IMG/VR virus record: IMGVR_UViG_3300042881_000347 | Location: 1 to 24,295 of that record | Source: a virus | Direction: 5' to 3' (one strand) | DNA length: 24,295 nt | Shown here: positions 12,642 through 20,613 of the stretch, one piece after another | How positions within the stretch are numbered: position 1 is the first letter of the stretch | How the letters are laid out: the number at the start of each line of letters is the position of its first letter | Made by a program: the position numbers and the translations under genes | Notes under the pieces: model-generated | Told to the model about the DNA's origin: nothing | The model's input: the letters and a program-made list of their open reading frames with translations, nothing else | Database searches by the model: none

Positions 12642-15227
12642 ATGGCTGGTGAGCGCACGTTCGTTGTTAAGTTTATTTCCGACATCCTCGGTGCGACCAA
12701 AGGCATTAAGAAGGTCGGTGATGACCTAGGCACTTTAGGGAAACAGGTTGACACGAACCTTGGTTCCAAGTTCAAGAGCGTCATGCCGTCTTTCAAAGCG
12801 GTTGCTGTCGCAGGAACCGCAGCGTTCGCTGCCGTTAGTGCTGCCTTATATAAATCGGTTGAGGCTGCTATCGAATCAGAGGCAGAGCAAAACAGGCTCC
12901 GACAAATCTTAAAAACCACCACAGGTGCATCAGATGAGCAAATCGATTCTCTAAACAAACAAGCACAAGCACTACAGAATCTTGGTGTTGTTTCGGCAGG
13001 TACCACCTCAGTCGTCCAAGCACAGTTGGCAACCTTTGACCTTTCAGTTGACACAATCAAAACGCTGACCCCCGCAATTCTTGATTATGTAACAGCAGAA
13101 AAGGGTGCTAGTGCCACAGCGGACGATTTCAAATCATCCACCAACGGACTAGCTCAAGCACTACAGGGGAACTTTGCTTCACTAACCAAGACTGGTTTCG
13201 TGCTTGATGATGCAACAAAGAAAACAATCAAATCTGGTACTGAAAGCGAACGAGCTGCTGCTTTGGTTGCAGTCTTGGGGTCTACCTATGAGGGGTTCAA
13301 CGAAAGTCTTCGAGACACACCAGAAGGTCAACTACAAGCTCTACAGAACGATTTTAAGGATTTGTCCACAGCTGTTGGAATTGCGTTGCTTCCAGCCTTG
13401 GGTGCTGCTGTCGGGTTTTTGAATGATTCGGTTGTTCCAGCATTCCGAAACTTTGGTACCGCTTTAGAAGAGGGTGGGGTTTCTGGCGGGTTTGATTTGA
13501 TCGTCACTAGCATCAAAGAGGCAGCACCGAAAGTCTTGGAGGCGTTGGGGCAACTCATCACTCAGGCGGTTGAATGGATTGGTACTTCAGGTTTGCCGAT
13601 GCTTTATGCGGGAATCAATCAACTCGCTGATTCCTTGACTGGTTGGATTGAACCTCGAATCCCAATGTTTATCAGCAACCTGACTAAGTTTTTGATGGCT
13701 GGGTATGAATGGATTTATACAAAAGGTTTGCCAATGTTGTTGGATGCTGTACAGAAACTTGGTGACACGCTTGCCAGTTTCGTTGGTAAAGCTGCACGTC
13801 AACTACCAGCACAACTGGTCAATATGCTTGTCACTATTGGTGGATGGGTATTGTCTGAAGGCATCCCAGCGATTCTGGCTATGGGTGCAAAACTTGGTGG
13901 TTCCTTAATTAAGTGGACTTTGACTATCGGTGGACAACTTATCGCTGGTCTTGGTGGGGCTGTGGTGGCTTTGGTTGCTGCGATACCTGACATCTTTGTT
14001 GGCTTCGTTAAAGGTATCGCCAACATCGCAGTCAATACAGTCAAGGGTTTTGTTGGCAAGTTTGGTGAAATGAAAACAGCGTTAGCCAATGTTGCGGTAT
14101 CTGTAGTCAACACTCTTATCGATGTGTTTAACAAGATTCCTTTGATTCCTAATATCCCCAAGATTACTTTGGATACTAAGAAACTTGGTACTCAGGTTGG
14201 TTTGACTGGTGCGCAACTTCAAACTGTTAACGAAAGATTTGATGACGTTAATGGCACTTTGAAAGTTGGTTCTGACGTGATGAACGATTTCAAAGAAGAG
14301 ACTAAGAAGACTGATACTGCTACTGGTGGTGCTTCTAAGACGATGAAGACCGCTAAAGAAAAACTAGAAATGTACACGGACGCTTTGAAGAAAAGCACTT
14401 CAGCACAGAAGGGGTTCTCGAAGGCTCAAAAGGATACGAAGTCTGCTCAGGACGATTTGACTAAGGCCAATAGTGATGTCATCGCAGCTCAGGCTGCTTT
14501 GGATAAGGCTGTGTCTGGGTTTGGTGCTGGTTCACCGGAAGCGATTAAAGCGCAGAAGGAATTGGATCAGGCTCAGCGTGGGGTTGAGCGGGCTGGGTAT
14601 CGTGTCGAGGAATCGTTGTTTGCTATTGCTGATGCTGAGAAGGCTTTGGCTGAGGTTCGTGCTGATCCTGAATCTACTCCGCAGGTTATTCGTGAGGCAG
14701 AGATTGCGTTGGCTGAAGCGAAGTTGTCTACGAAGGATGCTGTTGATGAGCAGAAGGAAGCGACTGATGGTTTGATTGAATCGCAGTCATATCTGAATGA
14801 GTTGGTTGGTGGGGCAATTATTGGTTCGGCGTTCTATACGAAGTTTTCTGATGCGTTAACTGAGGCTCAGAAACGTCAGGCTGATGCACAGGAGAAACTT
14901 GCTGATGCGAAGGATCGTGAGGCTGAAGCTCAGGAGCGTTTGAATGAGGCGTTGGAGAAGACTGCTGAATTGATTAAGAAGTATCCGAAGGTTTTGGGTG
15001 GTATGCCTAACCCGATGGCTATAACTACTGGCGCAGAAACTTTAGCGACGAGCGGTGTGTATCAACCTGGTGGACAGTTCGGTATGCCGAATGTGAATAT
15101 CGAGGTCAACGCTGGTTTGGGTGCGAGTGGGATTGAGGTAGGTCAGGAGATTGAGCAGTATTTGAAGGAATACTTGAACTTCACAGGTGGACAGTTCTCG
15201 TTTGGTTCTATCGGTTCTATCTTCTAA
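12642..15227 (+). CDS. Tail tape measure protein (861 aa)
   Basis: The largest gene here, as expected for the protein that sets tail length; 861 residues at about 0.15 nm each suggests a tail of roughly 130 nm (estimate). The N-terminal ~300 residues resemble tape measure proteins (YKSVEAAIESEAEQNRL, GNFASLTKTGFVLDD, SLRDTPEGQLQALQNDFKDL). Three 45-residue Trp repeats lie at about 311-445 (EWIGTSGLPML, EWIYTKGLPML, GWVLSEGIPAI). Hydrophobic segments around 435-470 (IAGLGGAVVALVAAIPDIFVGFV) could insert in the host membrane during DNA entry. A long charged coiled coil spans about 570-790. The ATG has no ribosome site but TAGAAT lies 6 nt upstream. Its TAA overlaps the next ATG by one base. Confidence 0.93.
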   Translation: MAGERTFVVKFISDILGATKGIKKVGDDLGTLGKQVDTNLGSKFKSVMPSFKAVAVAGTAAFAAVSAALYKSVEAAIESEAEQNRLRQILKTTTGASDEQIDSLNKQAQALQNLGVVSAGTTSVVQAQLATFDLSVDTIKTLTPAILDYVTAEKGASATADDFKSSTNGLAQALQGNFASLTKTGFVLDDATKKTIKSGTESERAAALVAVLGSTYEGFNESLRDTPEGQLQALQNDFKDLSTAVGIALLPALGAAVGFLNDSVVPAFRNFGTALEEGGVSGGFDLIVTSIKEAAPKVLEALGQLITQAVEWIGTSGLPMLYAGINQLADSLTGWIEPRIPMFISNLTKFLMAGYEWIYTKGLPMLLDAVQKLGDTLASFVGKAARQLPAQLVNMLVTIGGWVLSEGIPAILAMGAKLGGSLIKWTLTIGGQLIAGLGGAVVALVAAIPDIFVGFVKGIANIAVNTVKGFVGKFGEMKTALANVAVSVVNTLIDVFNKIPLIPNIPKITLDTKKLGTQVGLTGAQLQTVNERFDDVNGTLKVGSDVMNDFKEETKKTDTATGGASKTMKTAKEKLEMYTDALKKSTSAQKGFSKAQKDTKSAQDDLTKANSDVIAAQAALDKAVSGFGAGSPEAIKAQKELDQAQRGVERAGYRVEESLFAIADAEKALAEVRADPESTPQVIREAEIALAEAKLSTKDAVDEQKEATDGLIESQSYLNELVGGAIIGSAFYTKFSDALTEAQKRQADAQEKLADAKDREAEAQERLNEALEKTAELIKKYPKVLGGMPNPMAITTGAETLATSGVYQPGGQFGMPNVNIEVNAGLGASGIEVGQEIEQYLKEYLNFTGGQFSFGSIGSIF
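13572..13976 (+). repeat. Three 45-residue tandem repeats in the tape measure protein
   Basis: Units start at E311 (13572), E356 (13707) and G401 (13842), exactly 135 bp apart. Each opens with (E/G)W-(I/V)-x-(T/S)-x-G-(L/I)-P-(M/A). The later part of each unit is less conserved, and the third runs into the hydrophobic segment. Regular aromatic spacing is a known feature of tape measure proteins and would fit one repeat per set of tail tube rings. Confidence 0.7.
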
Positions 15228-16480
15228 TGTCTAGGCAAGCGGTGTGGGGGGAAACCCTGAAGGTCAATTTGGATGTCGGGTTTAAGGCCAACATCTTCAA
15301 ACTGGACTCCAGCGTTCTTGACGGTGAGGACACCCTTGAAGGTTCGACAGAGTTCGTAGATATTACTGAGTATGTTCAGAACATCACGATCAATCGTGGA
15401 CGCACCAATCAGCTAGACACATTCAATACCGGAACGCTTGCCATCCTTGCTGATGACCGTGCATCTGGAAGGTCATTCGACCCGTTGAACACAGACTCAC
15501 CTTGGTATCAGGGGGATTTGGGTGTTGCTCCACGTCGAGAGATTGAGGTTTATGGTGGTTCGGCTGGAACGGCTGCGATGTTTAAGGGGTACATCTATGA
15601 CTTGAACATTGAATACGATGAGCCACAGTTATCGTCAGCACAGATTCTCGCTGTTGACGCTTTGGCACAGTTAGCCCAGACCAACCTTGTCGGATTCAAT
15701 CCTTCGCAGCAGCTCACGTCTGAGCGGGTTGACACAATCTTGTCAAGGAATGAGGTGTCGTGGTCGACTGCGTTGCGTGAGATTAACGCTGGGTTGGCGA
15801 CGGTTGGGACGGTTGCGTATGAGGATAATGCGAACGTGTTGGAGGCTTTGCAGGCTTTGCAGGTTTCTGAGAATGGTCGGTTCTATGCGTCGCGTGATGG
15901 GATGCTGGTGTTTGATCCTCGTGTGCAGGTTTCGTTTGGGACGGCTGTGGCGGTGTTGGGTGGGACTGCTGCGACTGATATTCCGATTCGTTCGTTAAAT
16001 AATTTGTATGGGGCTGAGACTGTGTTGAACCGTGTTTCGGTTCAGGTGCAGGGTTCGAGTGTGTTAAGTGTGGTGAATGGTACGGCTTCGCAGGCCGAGT
16101 ATGGGATTAAGAACTTTGCGTTGAATAATTTGCCGTTGGTGAATGATGCTGCGGGTTCGGCTTTGGCTGTCGCTTTGCTTGACAGGTATGGTGAGCCAGA
16201 GGTGGTGTTCAATGAGACAAGTGTGTTGTTGAACGGGTTGTCTTCGGCTCAGCAGGAGTTGATGGCCTCTTTGGAGATTGGCGATATTTTGGCGGTGGAG
16301 AAACGGTTCGCTGTTGGTACGCCTTCGGTGGTTCGACAGAACGTGGTGGTTGAGTCCATTCGTCATCAGATCGCCCCGTCACGTCATGAGGTGTTTTTAG
16401 GGTTGGGTCAGGTGCAGTTGGTGTTGCCGTTTATACTTGACACCAGCGAACTAGACGACGCTAGTTTTGCACTAACATAG
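15227..16480 (+). CDS. Minor tail protein (distal tail/hub-like, 417 aa)
   Basis: First gene after the tape measure, the position of distal tail or hub proteins. It opens with a strand-rich segment and includes VDITEYVQNITINRGRTNQLD (~44-64), TGTLAILADDRASGRSFDP and GYIYDLNIEYDE, a pattern common to actinophage minor tail proteins ('d.vt..v..~~i~rGr~~~ld.~~aGt~tl~L.n.dg.f~P') that form the tail tip ring. The C-terminal half is less distinct. Two copies of a short motif stand near its ends: FKLDSSVLDGEDTLEG (24-39) and FILDTSELDDASFALT (402-417, the very C-terminus). The same motif occurs in the repeat protein at 2467-3210. It overlaps the tape measure gene by 1 nt. Confidence 0.8.
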   Translation: MSRQAVWGETLKVNLDVGFKANIFKLDSSVLDGEDTLEGSTEFVDITEYVQNITINRGRTNQLDTFNTGTLAILADDRASGRSFDPLNTDSPWYQGDLGVAPRREIEVYGGSAGTAAMFKGYIYDLNIEYDEPQLSSAQILAVDALAQLAQTNLVGFNPSQQLTSERVDTILSRNEVSWSTALREINAGLATVGTVAYEDNANVLEALQALQVSENGRFYASRDGMLVFDPRVQVSFGTAVAVLGGTAATDIPIRSLNNLYGAETVLNRVSVQVQGSSVLSVVNGTASQAEYGIKNFALNNLPLVNDAAGSALAVALLDRYGEPEVVFNETSVLLNGLSSAQQELMASLEIGDILAVEKRFAVGTPSVVRQNVVVESIRHQIAPSRHEVFLGLGQVQLVLPFILDTSELDDASFALT

Positions 16481-16488
16481 GAGACACT

Positions 16489-16872
16489 ATGGCAGTTAGA
16501 CCATCATTCTTACCTGGTGATACCCTCACCGCAAATAACATGAATATCTTGGCGAATAGCCTTGTTTCAATTAACGGACAAACAGGAACGGCATACAACG
16601 TCGGTACAGCCGATGTAGGCAAACTCGTTACTTTGAACAATGCATCAGCTCAAACCATCACTATCCCAGCGAATGCTTCCGTAGCGTTCGCCATTGGTGA
16701 CCAGATCAACTTCCTTAACTTGTCTACCGGTACCGCAACCTTCGTTGCTGGTGGTACCGCTGTGATTCGATCTGCTGGTGGGAAACTAAAACTGTCAACT
16801 CAATACGCTGTTTGTACCGTACTCAAGTGGGATACCGACGCTTGGATTATGGTCGGCAACGTAAGCGCATAA
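16489..16872 (+). CDS. Tail fibre/tip beta protein (127 aa)
   Basis: Reads as a small beta-rich fibre domain: VRPSFLPGDTLTANNMNILA (typical 'f..G..lta..~N.l' start of fibre shafts), then GKLVTLNNASAQTITIPANAS, GDQINFLNLSTGTATFVAGG and KWDTDAWIMVGNVSA at the end. The 'tltIP.nas..f.iGdqi....~gtg..tf..~~gt.i' pattern recurs in phage fibre modules that precede receptor-binding tips. AGGAG lies shortly before the ATG, and the gap from the minor tail gene is 8 nt. It probably packs with the next glycine-rich protein. The detailed role is inferred from context. Confidence 0.7.
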   Translation: MAVRPSFLPGDTLTANNMNILANSLVSINGQTGTAYNVGTADVGKLVTLNNASAQTITIPANASVAFAIGDQINFLNLSTGTATFVAGGTAVIRSAGGKLKLSTQYAVCTVLKWDTDAWIMVGNVSA

Positions 16873-16876
16873 CGCC

Positions 16877-17731
16877 ATGCAAATTTTGAGTGTTGCTAGT
16901 GCAGGTGACATTGTTGCTGAATACCTAGTCATCGCTGGTGGTGGGGCTGGTGGTGGATTTACTGCAAACGGTGTTGCCGGTGGTGGTGGTGCTGGTGGTT
17001 ATTTAACTGCAACATCATTTACTTTGCCTCCTTCATTCACGGTAACTGTTGGTGCTGGTGGTTCAGCTGGCACAGTTTCAAATGGTACGAATGGGAGTAA
17101 CTCAATACTTTCCAATATCACATCTACTGGTGGTGGTGTTGGTGGTATCGGTAGTGCTAACGGTACTTCTGGCGGTTCGGGTGGTGGTGCTGGTGGTATC
17201 ACCGCACAAACTGGTGGTGCTGCTTCACCAGCCGGTCAAGGTTTCGCTGGTGGTAATACAGCAGGCGGTGGAGCATTTGGTACCGGTGGTGCTGGTGGTG
17301 GCGGTGCTAGTGCGGTAGGTGCAAGTAAAACGAGTGGTGACACATCAGGTGGTAATGGTGGTGACGGTTTGGCATCATCAATTACTGGTTCAAGCGTTAC
17401 TCGTGGTGGTGGTGGCGGTGGTGGTTCTCGTGTAGCAGGAAGTCAGAATGGTGGTACTGGTGGTGCTGGTGGTGGTGGAACTGGACTCGGTGCAGCGGTA
17501 CCAGGAGGTACACCAGGTACAGAGAACACTGGTGGCGGTGGTGGTGGTGCGGACAACAGTGCTAACGCTCCAAGAAACGGTGGTTCAGGTGTTGTGATTA
17601 TTGCTTACCCTGATTCATCCCCTGCATTGACTTCCATTGGTGGTGGATTAACTTTTTCAGTTTCAACTGTTAGTCGATCAGGTTTCCGTGTTTATACTTT
17701 TACCGCAGGGACAGGAACGGTGACGGTCTAA
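16877..17731 (+). CDS. Glycine-rich tail adhesin (284 aa)
   Basis: Begins with AEYLVIAGGGAGGGF and ends with GGSGVVIIAYP followed by YTFTAGTGTVTV, the bracketing motifs of the 'glycine-rich domain' family found on phage tail tips. Between them are many runs such as GGGGAGG, GGSGGGAGG and GGGGGGG. In characterised phage adhesins, such runs form polyglycine-II lattices whose exposed loops bind the host surface. No catalytic motif is visible. The DNA is dense in GGT repeats, which can vary in number by slippage or recombination and so change host range. It starts 4 nt after the previous stop and overlaps the next gene by one base. Confidence 0.78.
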   Translation: MQILSVASAGDIVAEYLVIAGGGAGGGFTANGVAGGGGAGGYLTATSFTLPPSFTVTVGAGGSAGTVSNGTNGSNSILSNITSTGGGVGGIGSANGTSGGSGGGAGGITAQTGGAASPAGQGFAGGNTAGGGAFGTGGAGGGGASAVGASKTSGDTSGGNGGDGLASSITGSSVTRGGGGGGGSRVAGSQNGGTGGAGGGGTGLGAAVPGGTPGTENTGGGGGGADNSANAPRNGGSGVVIIAYPDSSPALTSIGGGLTFSVSTVSRSGFRVYTFTAGTGTVTV

Positions 17732-18078
17732 TGGCTCATTACGCTTTTTTAGATGACAACAACATTGTGACAGAAGTAATCACAGGTAAAGACGAATCAG
17801 AATTGATTGATGGTTTAATCCCTGAAGAATGGTACGGTAACTATCGAGGTCAACGATGTGTTCGCACCTCATACAACAATCGGATTCGCAAGCAGTTTGC
17901 TGGCATAGGTTTCACATACTCAACGGATGCTGATCTTTTTATTGCGCCTCAACCGTTCACTTCTTGGTCGCTTGATGAGAACTATGATTGGCAAGCACCA
18001 GTTGAACGCCCTGCGGATGGGAAAGATTATCTGTGGGACGAAGCAAATCAAGTTTGGGTCGAGCTTCCCACTCCCTAG
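17731..18078 (+). CDS. Small fibre-associated protein of a family common in aquatic phages (115 aa)
   Basis: The sequence MAHYAFLDDNNIVTEVITGKD, then CVRTSYNNRIRKQFAGIGFTY, then DLFIAPQPFTSWSLDENYDW, matches a family often seen in cyanophages and other aquatic phages ('MahfA.ld.nnvVt.vi', 'tSYngniRk.yagiGy.Yd', 'daFi.pqPy.SW.Ld...W..P'). It is usually found near fibre or structural genes and has no proven function. Its ATG overlaps the adhesin stop (A at 17731). Its last 46 nt overlap the start of the next gene in another frame. A chaperone or small fibre component are both plausible. Confidence 0.65.
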   Translation: MAHYAFLDDNNIVTEVITGKDESELIDGLIPEEWYGNYRGQRCVRTSYNNRIRKQFAGIGFTYSTDADLFIAPQPFTSWSLDENYDWQAPVERPADGKDYLWDEANQVWVELPTP

Positions 18079-19442
18079 TCTTTGTCCCTGCGCTACTTGG
18101 TTTCCTAGTTACTTCATCGTCGGCTGAGGCTGACGGGTTTGGTGTTTGGGAGTTCTCAAAGTCTTGTCTTGCTGAGCAGGGTGGGACGGTTGAGCCGGTT
18201 GAGGGTGGGTTCAGGCTTGTTGGTGCTGATGGTGGTACGTGTGCTGGTCAGTCTCATTGGGTGAAACTTGAGGCCATCATCCCAGAGGAGACAGACGAAC
18301 TAGGTTTTCAATGGGCGTATCAGACGAACGATGGGGCTTGGTATGACCCGCCACAAATCATTCTCAATGGGGTTGTGACACAGCTGACGAATGAGAACAA
18401 CGCAACAGGGTCAGGACTGGTTGAGGTTGAGCCTGGGGATGTCTTCGCGTTCCAGCAGTACTCGACTGATTCATGCTGCCAACCAGGTGTACTCACTATT
18501 ACAGGTCTGACATTAGGCTTGGGGGAATGGGTATCTACAACCTCATCCACAACAACGACGACGAGCAGTACTTCTACTGTCCCGTCAACGACTGTCCCTG
18601 TCACCAACCCGACTACTACGACAGCTCAAGAAACAACTACTACGACTTCGAGTCTTCCTCAAACAACAGTCCCAACAACCACAACGGAACCACCACAAAC
18701 AACAACAACGCTCCAAGAAACAGTTTCAACGGATACCTCAACTAGCTCGACGACGACAAGTACTTCAACGACTGTACAACCAACAACAACAACGACGGTT
18801 TATGTGCCACCGGTAACGACCTCTACTGTTCCCGAAACAACAACGACAACCACCACAACGGAACCAGAACCAGTCCCCACCACAACGCTCCCGCCTCCGT
18901 TAGAAACAACCACAACAACTTCAACAAATCCACCAACGACAACATCGACTGCCCCTCCTGTGACCACAACTCAACCTGATGTGACCACAACGCTACAAGC
19001 CCCCACAGACGAGCCTGAACCGCTCACCCAAACAGAACTGCTGAACACCCTAGAAGCCCTCTCAGAAGCGTCCACAGAGGCCATAGAAGCCATCGTAGAT
19101 TCAGTCCTCAGCAAAGACTTAGACACCAGCCAAGCAACCCTGCTCATCACCAGCCCAGCCGTACTAGAAAACATCACCACCTCCCAAGCCGAACAGCTCT
19201 TCAACGAAATCGCCCCAACCGAACTCAGCCCCGACGAAGCCGAAGCGGTAGTTGCTGCGGTACAAGAAGCACCTGAAGAGGTGCGTGAAGCATTCGAATC
19301 AACACTCAATATCTTCCAAGGTTTCGCTGACACTTATGTTCCGTTGAACTCAACGGTGCCGGTTAGCACCCGTCGTGCGCTGATTGCTGTTGGTGCTGTA
19401 TTCTTGACGTTAGCCCCTGCACCAGCAAGAAGGATTCGGTGA
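18033..19442 (+). CDS. Secreted mucin-like Thr-rich surface protein with C-terminal membrane segment (469 aa)
   Basis: Four parts are visible. Residues ~1-33 form a signal peptide: basic start, LVFVPALLGFLV core, and an A-E-A cleavage site before D34. Residues ~34-165 look like a beta-sandwich (FGVWEFSKSCL, LGFQWAYQTNDGAWYDPP, GLVEVEPGDVFAFQQYSTD), similar to carbohydrate- or surface-binding jelly rolls. Residues ~167-325 are an extreme Thr/Ser/Pro linker. Residues ~326-440 are acidic and helical (ALSEASTEAIEAIVDS). The end, RRALIAVGAVFLTLAPAPARRIR, is a short hydrophobic stretch with a basic tail, like a membrane stop. GTG 18033 is the given start; TTG 18054 is possible. It overlaps the previous gene by 46 nt. 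Probably displayed on the infected cell; a virion fibre is the alternative. Confidence 0.7.
   Translation: MGRSKSSLGRASHSLVFVPALLGFLVTSSSAEADGFGVWEFSKSCLAEQGGTVEPVEGGFRLVGADGGTCAGQSHWVKLEAIIPEETDELGFQWAYQTNDGAWYDPPQIILNGVVTQLTNENNATGSGLVEVEPGDVFAFQQYSTDSCCQPGVLTITGLTLGLGEWVSTTSSTTTTTSSTSTVPSTTVPVTNPTTTTAQETTTTTSSLPQTTVPTTTTEPPQTTTTLQETVSTDTSTSSTTTSTSTTVQPTTTTTVYVPPVTTSTVPETTTTTTTTEPEPVPTTTLPPPLETTTTTSTNPPTTTSTAPPVTTTQPDVTTTLQAPTDEPEPLTQTELLNTLEALSEASTEAIEAIVDSVLSKDLDTSQATLLITSPAVLENITTSQAEQLFNEIAPTELSPDEAEAVVAAVQEAPEEVREAFESTLNIFQGFADTYVPLNSTVPVSTRRALIAVGAVFLTLAPAPARRIR
18531..18992 (+). repeat. Low-complexity Thr-codon-rich tract
   Basis: About 460 bp dominated by ACA/ACG/ACT/ACC codons (runs like TTTTTS, TTTTTTTEPEP) broken by Val-Pro and Pro-Pro pairs. 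Codons are mixed, so it is not a simple DNA microsatellite; selection appears to act on the protein. Such Thr-Val-Pro linkers are typical of secreted Acidimicrobiia proteins. Confidence 0.8.
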
Positions 19443-19606
19443 TGAAGTTTTGGGGTGAGTTCCATGCGTTGATATGGACAATCGCAGCATCAGTCACCAC
19501 GATCCTCACGTTGTCTGGCAAGTTGCAACAGATCGTGATCTGGCTCACAGCAGCAGCTCTCGTTCTGCACTTCATCGGCGCATACACCAATAAGGACAAC
19601 AACTAA
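19442..19606 (+). CDS. Small two-helix membrane protein, holin candidate (54 aa)
   Basis: MKFWGEFHALIWTIAASVTTI leads into a first hydrophobic helix (~9-25), then a short polar turn SGKLQQ and a second helix (IVIWLTAAALVLHFIGAY, ~31-48), ending in a charged tail NKDNN. Two transmembrane helices and a polar C-terminus directly before a second small membrane protein and an endolysin fit a holin or antiholin. It shares the base at 19442 with the upstream stop and its TAA overlaps the next ATG at 19606. It was too short to be listed among longer ORFs. Confidence 0.65.
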   Translation: MKFWGEFHALIWTIAASVTTILTLSGKLQQIVIWLTAAALVLHFIGAYTNKDNN

Positions 19607-19833
19607 TGGAAACCCTCAAGACCCTCATCCTTCGTATCGTTGCAGTATTCGGCTCATCAGCTTTGGCTGCTGTTGCCGGTGGTGCAGTCCTCGACGTGGA
19701 ACTTTGGAAAGCAGCAGCAATCGCAGGCATCGTTGCAGCAGCCAAAGTCACCGAAGCGTTGCTTCGCGCATGGTCATCCGATGGTGTTCTCACCAAAGAG
19801 GAAATCGCTGAAGCGTTCGGCAAGGCTAAGTAA
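19606..19833 (+). CDS. Holin-like protein (75 aa)
   Basis: A hydrophobic first two-thirds (TLILRIVAVFGSSALAAVAGGAVLD, then LWKAAAIAGIVAAAKVTEALL) gives two membrane segments around a short turn. A soluble C-terminus, DGVLTKEEIAEAFGKA, follows. The 'WKaa..aG..a...v..al.ra..DG.lT.~Ei..AF' arrangement resembles r1t-type phage holins. Holins pore the inner membrane at a set time to release the endolysin, whose gene starts at this stop codon (19833 shared). Together with the preceding 54-aa protein it may form a holin/antiholin pair. Confidence 0.72.
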   Translation: METLKTLILRIVAVFGSSALAAVAGGAVLDVELWKAAAIAGIVAAAKVTEALLRAWSSDGVLTKEEIAEAFGKAK

Positions 19834-20393
19834 TGGCATCAGCCAAGAAGAAGGTCTCTGACCTTCCGATCATTCCTGTTGTTCTTTGCTCATGTTTGAA
19901 GAACGCTGTTCCTGGCAAGTTGCCAGCAAAACTGCTTCGAGAGATTGAAGGCAAAGGCAAGTTGCACCAATGCGCAGCGGATGCGTATGAGGCGATGGAC
20001 GCTGCTGCGAACGCTGAAGGAATTGACTTGTCTCCGTCCAGCCGTGCCGATACATATCGCAGTTTGGAGACTCAAGAGTACGGTTTCTATCAACGCCATC
20101 AGCTAGAGCCTGTGAAGGGTGTGAAGCCGAAGGTCTACAAAGGCCAAGCGTGGTACCTCAAGAAGGGCATGGCTCCCTTGGCGACACCTGGTCAATCGAA
20201 GCATAACCTCGGGATCGCCATTGATATTGCGAACGCCAACGGTAAACGGCTTGAGTGGTTGAAGAAGAATGCTGTGTCGTTCGGGTTTTCGTGGGAGGTT
20301 GTTCCGCAGGAACCCTGGCATCTGAGGTTTGTGGCAGGCAGCAAGACACCGGAACGGGTGAAGGCTTGGTTGGCTGAGAAGGCGCAGGCGTGA
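19833..20393 (+). CDS. M15-family peptidase endolysin (186 aa)
   Basis: Shows the full zinc peptidase signature of the VanY/D-Ala-D-Ala carboxypeptidase-like M15 family: SKHNLGIAIDIAN with H124 and D131, and EPWHLRF with E160 and H163. These residues bind zinc and catalyse peptide-bond cleavage in the peptidoglycan stem. SRADTYRSLETQ at ~71-82 matches the upstream 'S.~RT.~~Q' segment. There is no signal peptide (starts MASAKKKVSD), so export depends on the holin. No separate cell-wall-binding domain is evident. It sits directly after the holin gene with a one-base overlap. Confidence 0.88.
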   Translation: MASAKKKVSDLPIIPVVLCSCLKNAVPGKLPAKLLREIEGKGKLHQCAADAYEAMDAAANAEGIDLSPSSRADTYRSLETQEYGFYQRHQLEPVKGVKPKVYKGQAWYLKKGMAPLATPGQSKHNLGIAIDIANANGKRLEWLKKNAVSFGFSWEVVPQEPWHLRFVAGSKTPERVKAWLAEKAQA

Positions 20394-20394
20394 C

Positions 20395-20613
20395 GTGGAG
20401 GTTGTTCTCGCAGCGTTGGTCACCGCAGTTGGTGGAATCATTACTACGATTCTGCTGAAGGTACGGAAAGAAAACACGAACGACCATGCAAGCGTCATGG
20501 AAATCCTGCGGTCAGTCGGTGGAAAAGTGGAGCGAATTGATAGTAAGTTAGATTCGCATATCGACTGGCATCTCAAGGAGGCTACAGGTGGGGAAGTTTC
20601 TAAACGAAATTAA
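20395..20613 (+). CDS. Membrane/coiled-coil lysis-module protein (72 aa)
   Basis: Begins with one transmembrane helix (VVLAALVTAVGGIITTILLKV, ~3-23), then a charged KENTNDHASVMEIL and a helix KVERIDSKLDSHIDWHLKEA with regular heptads. This topology (N-terminal anchor, then cytoplasmic coiled coil ending in 'kLd.Hi.wH') is common next to actinophage endolysins, where it is called a membrane or holin-like protein. It starts at GTG one base after the endolysin stop and overlaps the next gene by 26 nt, within which AAGGAGG (20575-20581) serves that next gene. Its role may be regulation of lysis timing. Confidence 0.62.
   Translation: MEVVLAALVTAVGGIITTILLKVRKENTNDHASVMEILRSVGGKVERIDSKLDSHIDWHLKEATGGEVSKRN

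Noticed and set aside
12479-13060. 193-residue open frame on the minus strand
   Set aside because: It lies opposite the primase-like and tape measure genes, has no ribosome site or recognisable domain, and every supported gene is on the + strand.
16999-17202. Pro-rich minus-strand frame
   Set aside because: It is the complement of GGT/GGC glycine codons of the adhesin, not an independent gene.
18473-18745. Asn/Tyr-rich + strand frame in the Thr-rich tract
   Set aside because: A by-product of ACA/ACG-rich codons read in another frame; it starts inside the jelly-roll-like domain and has no ribosome site.
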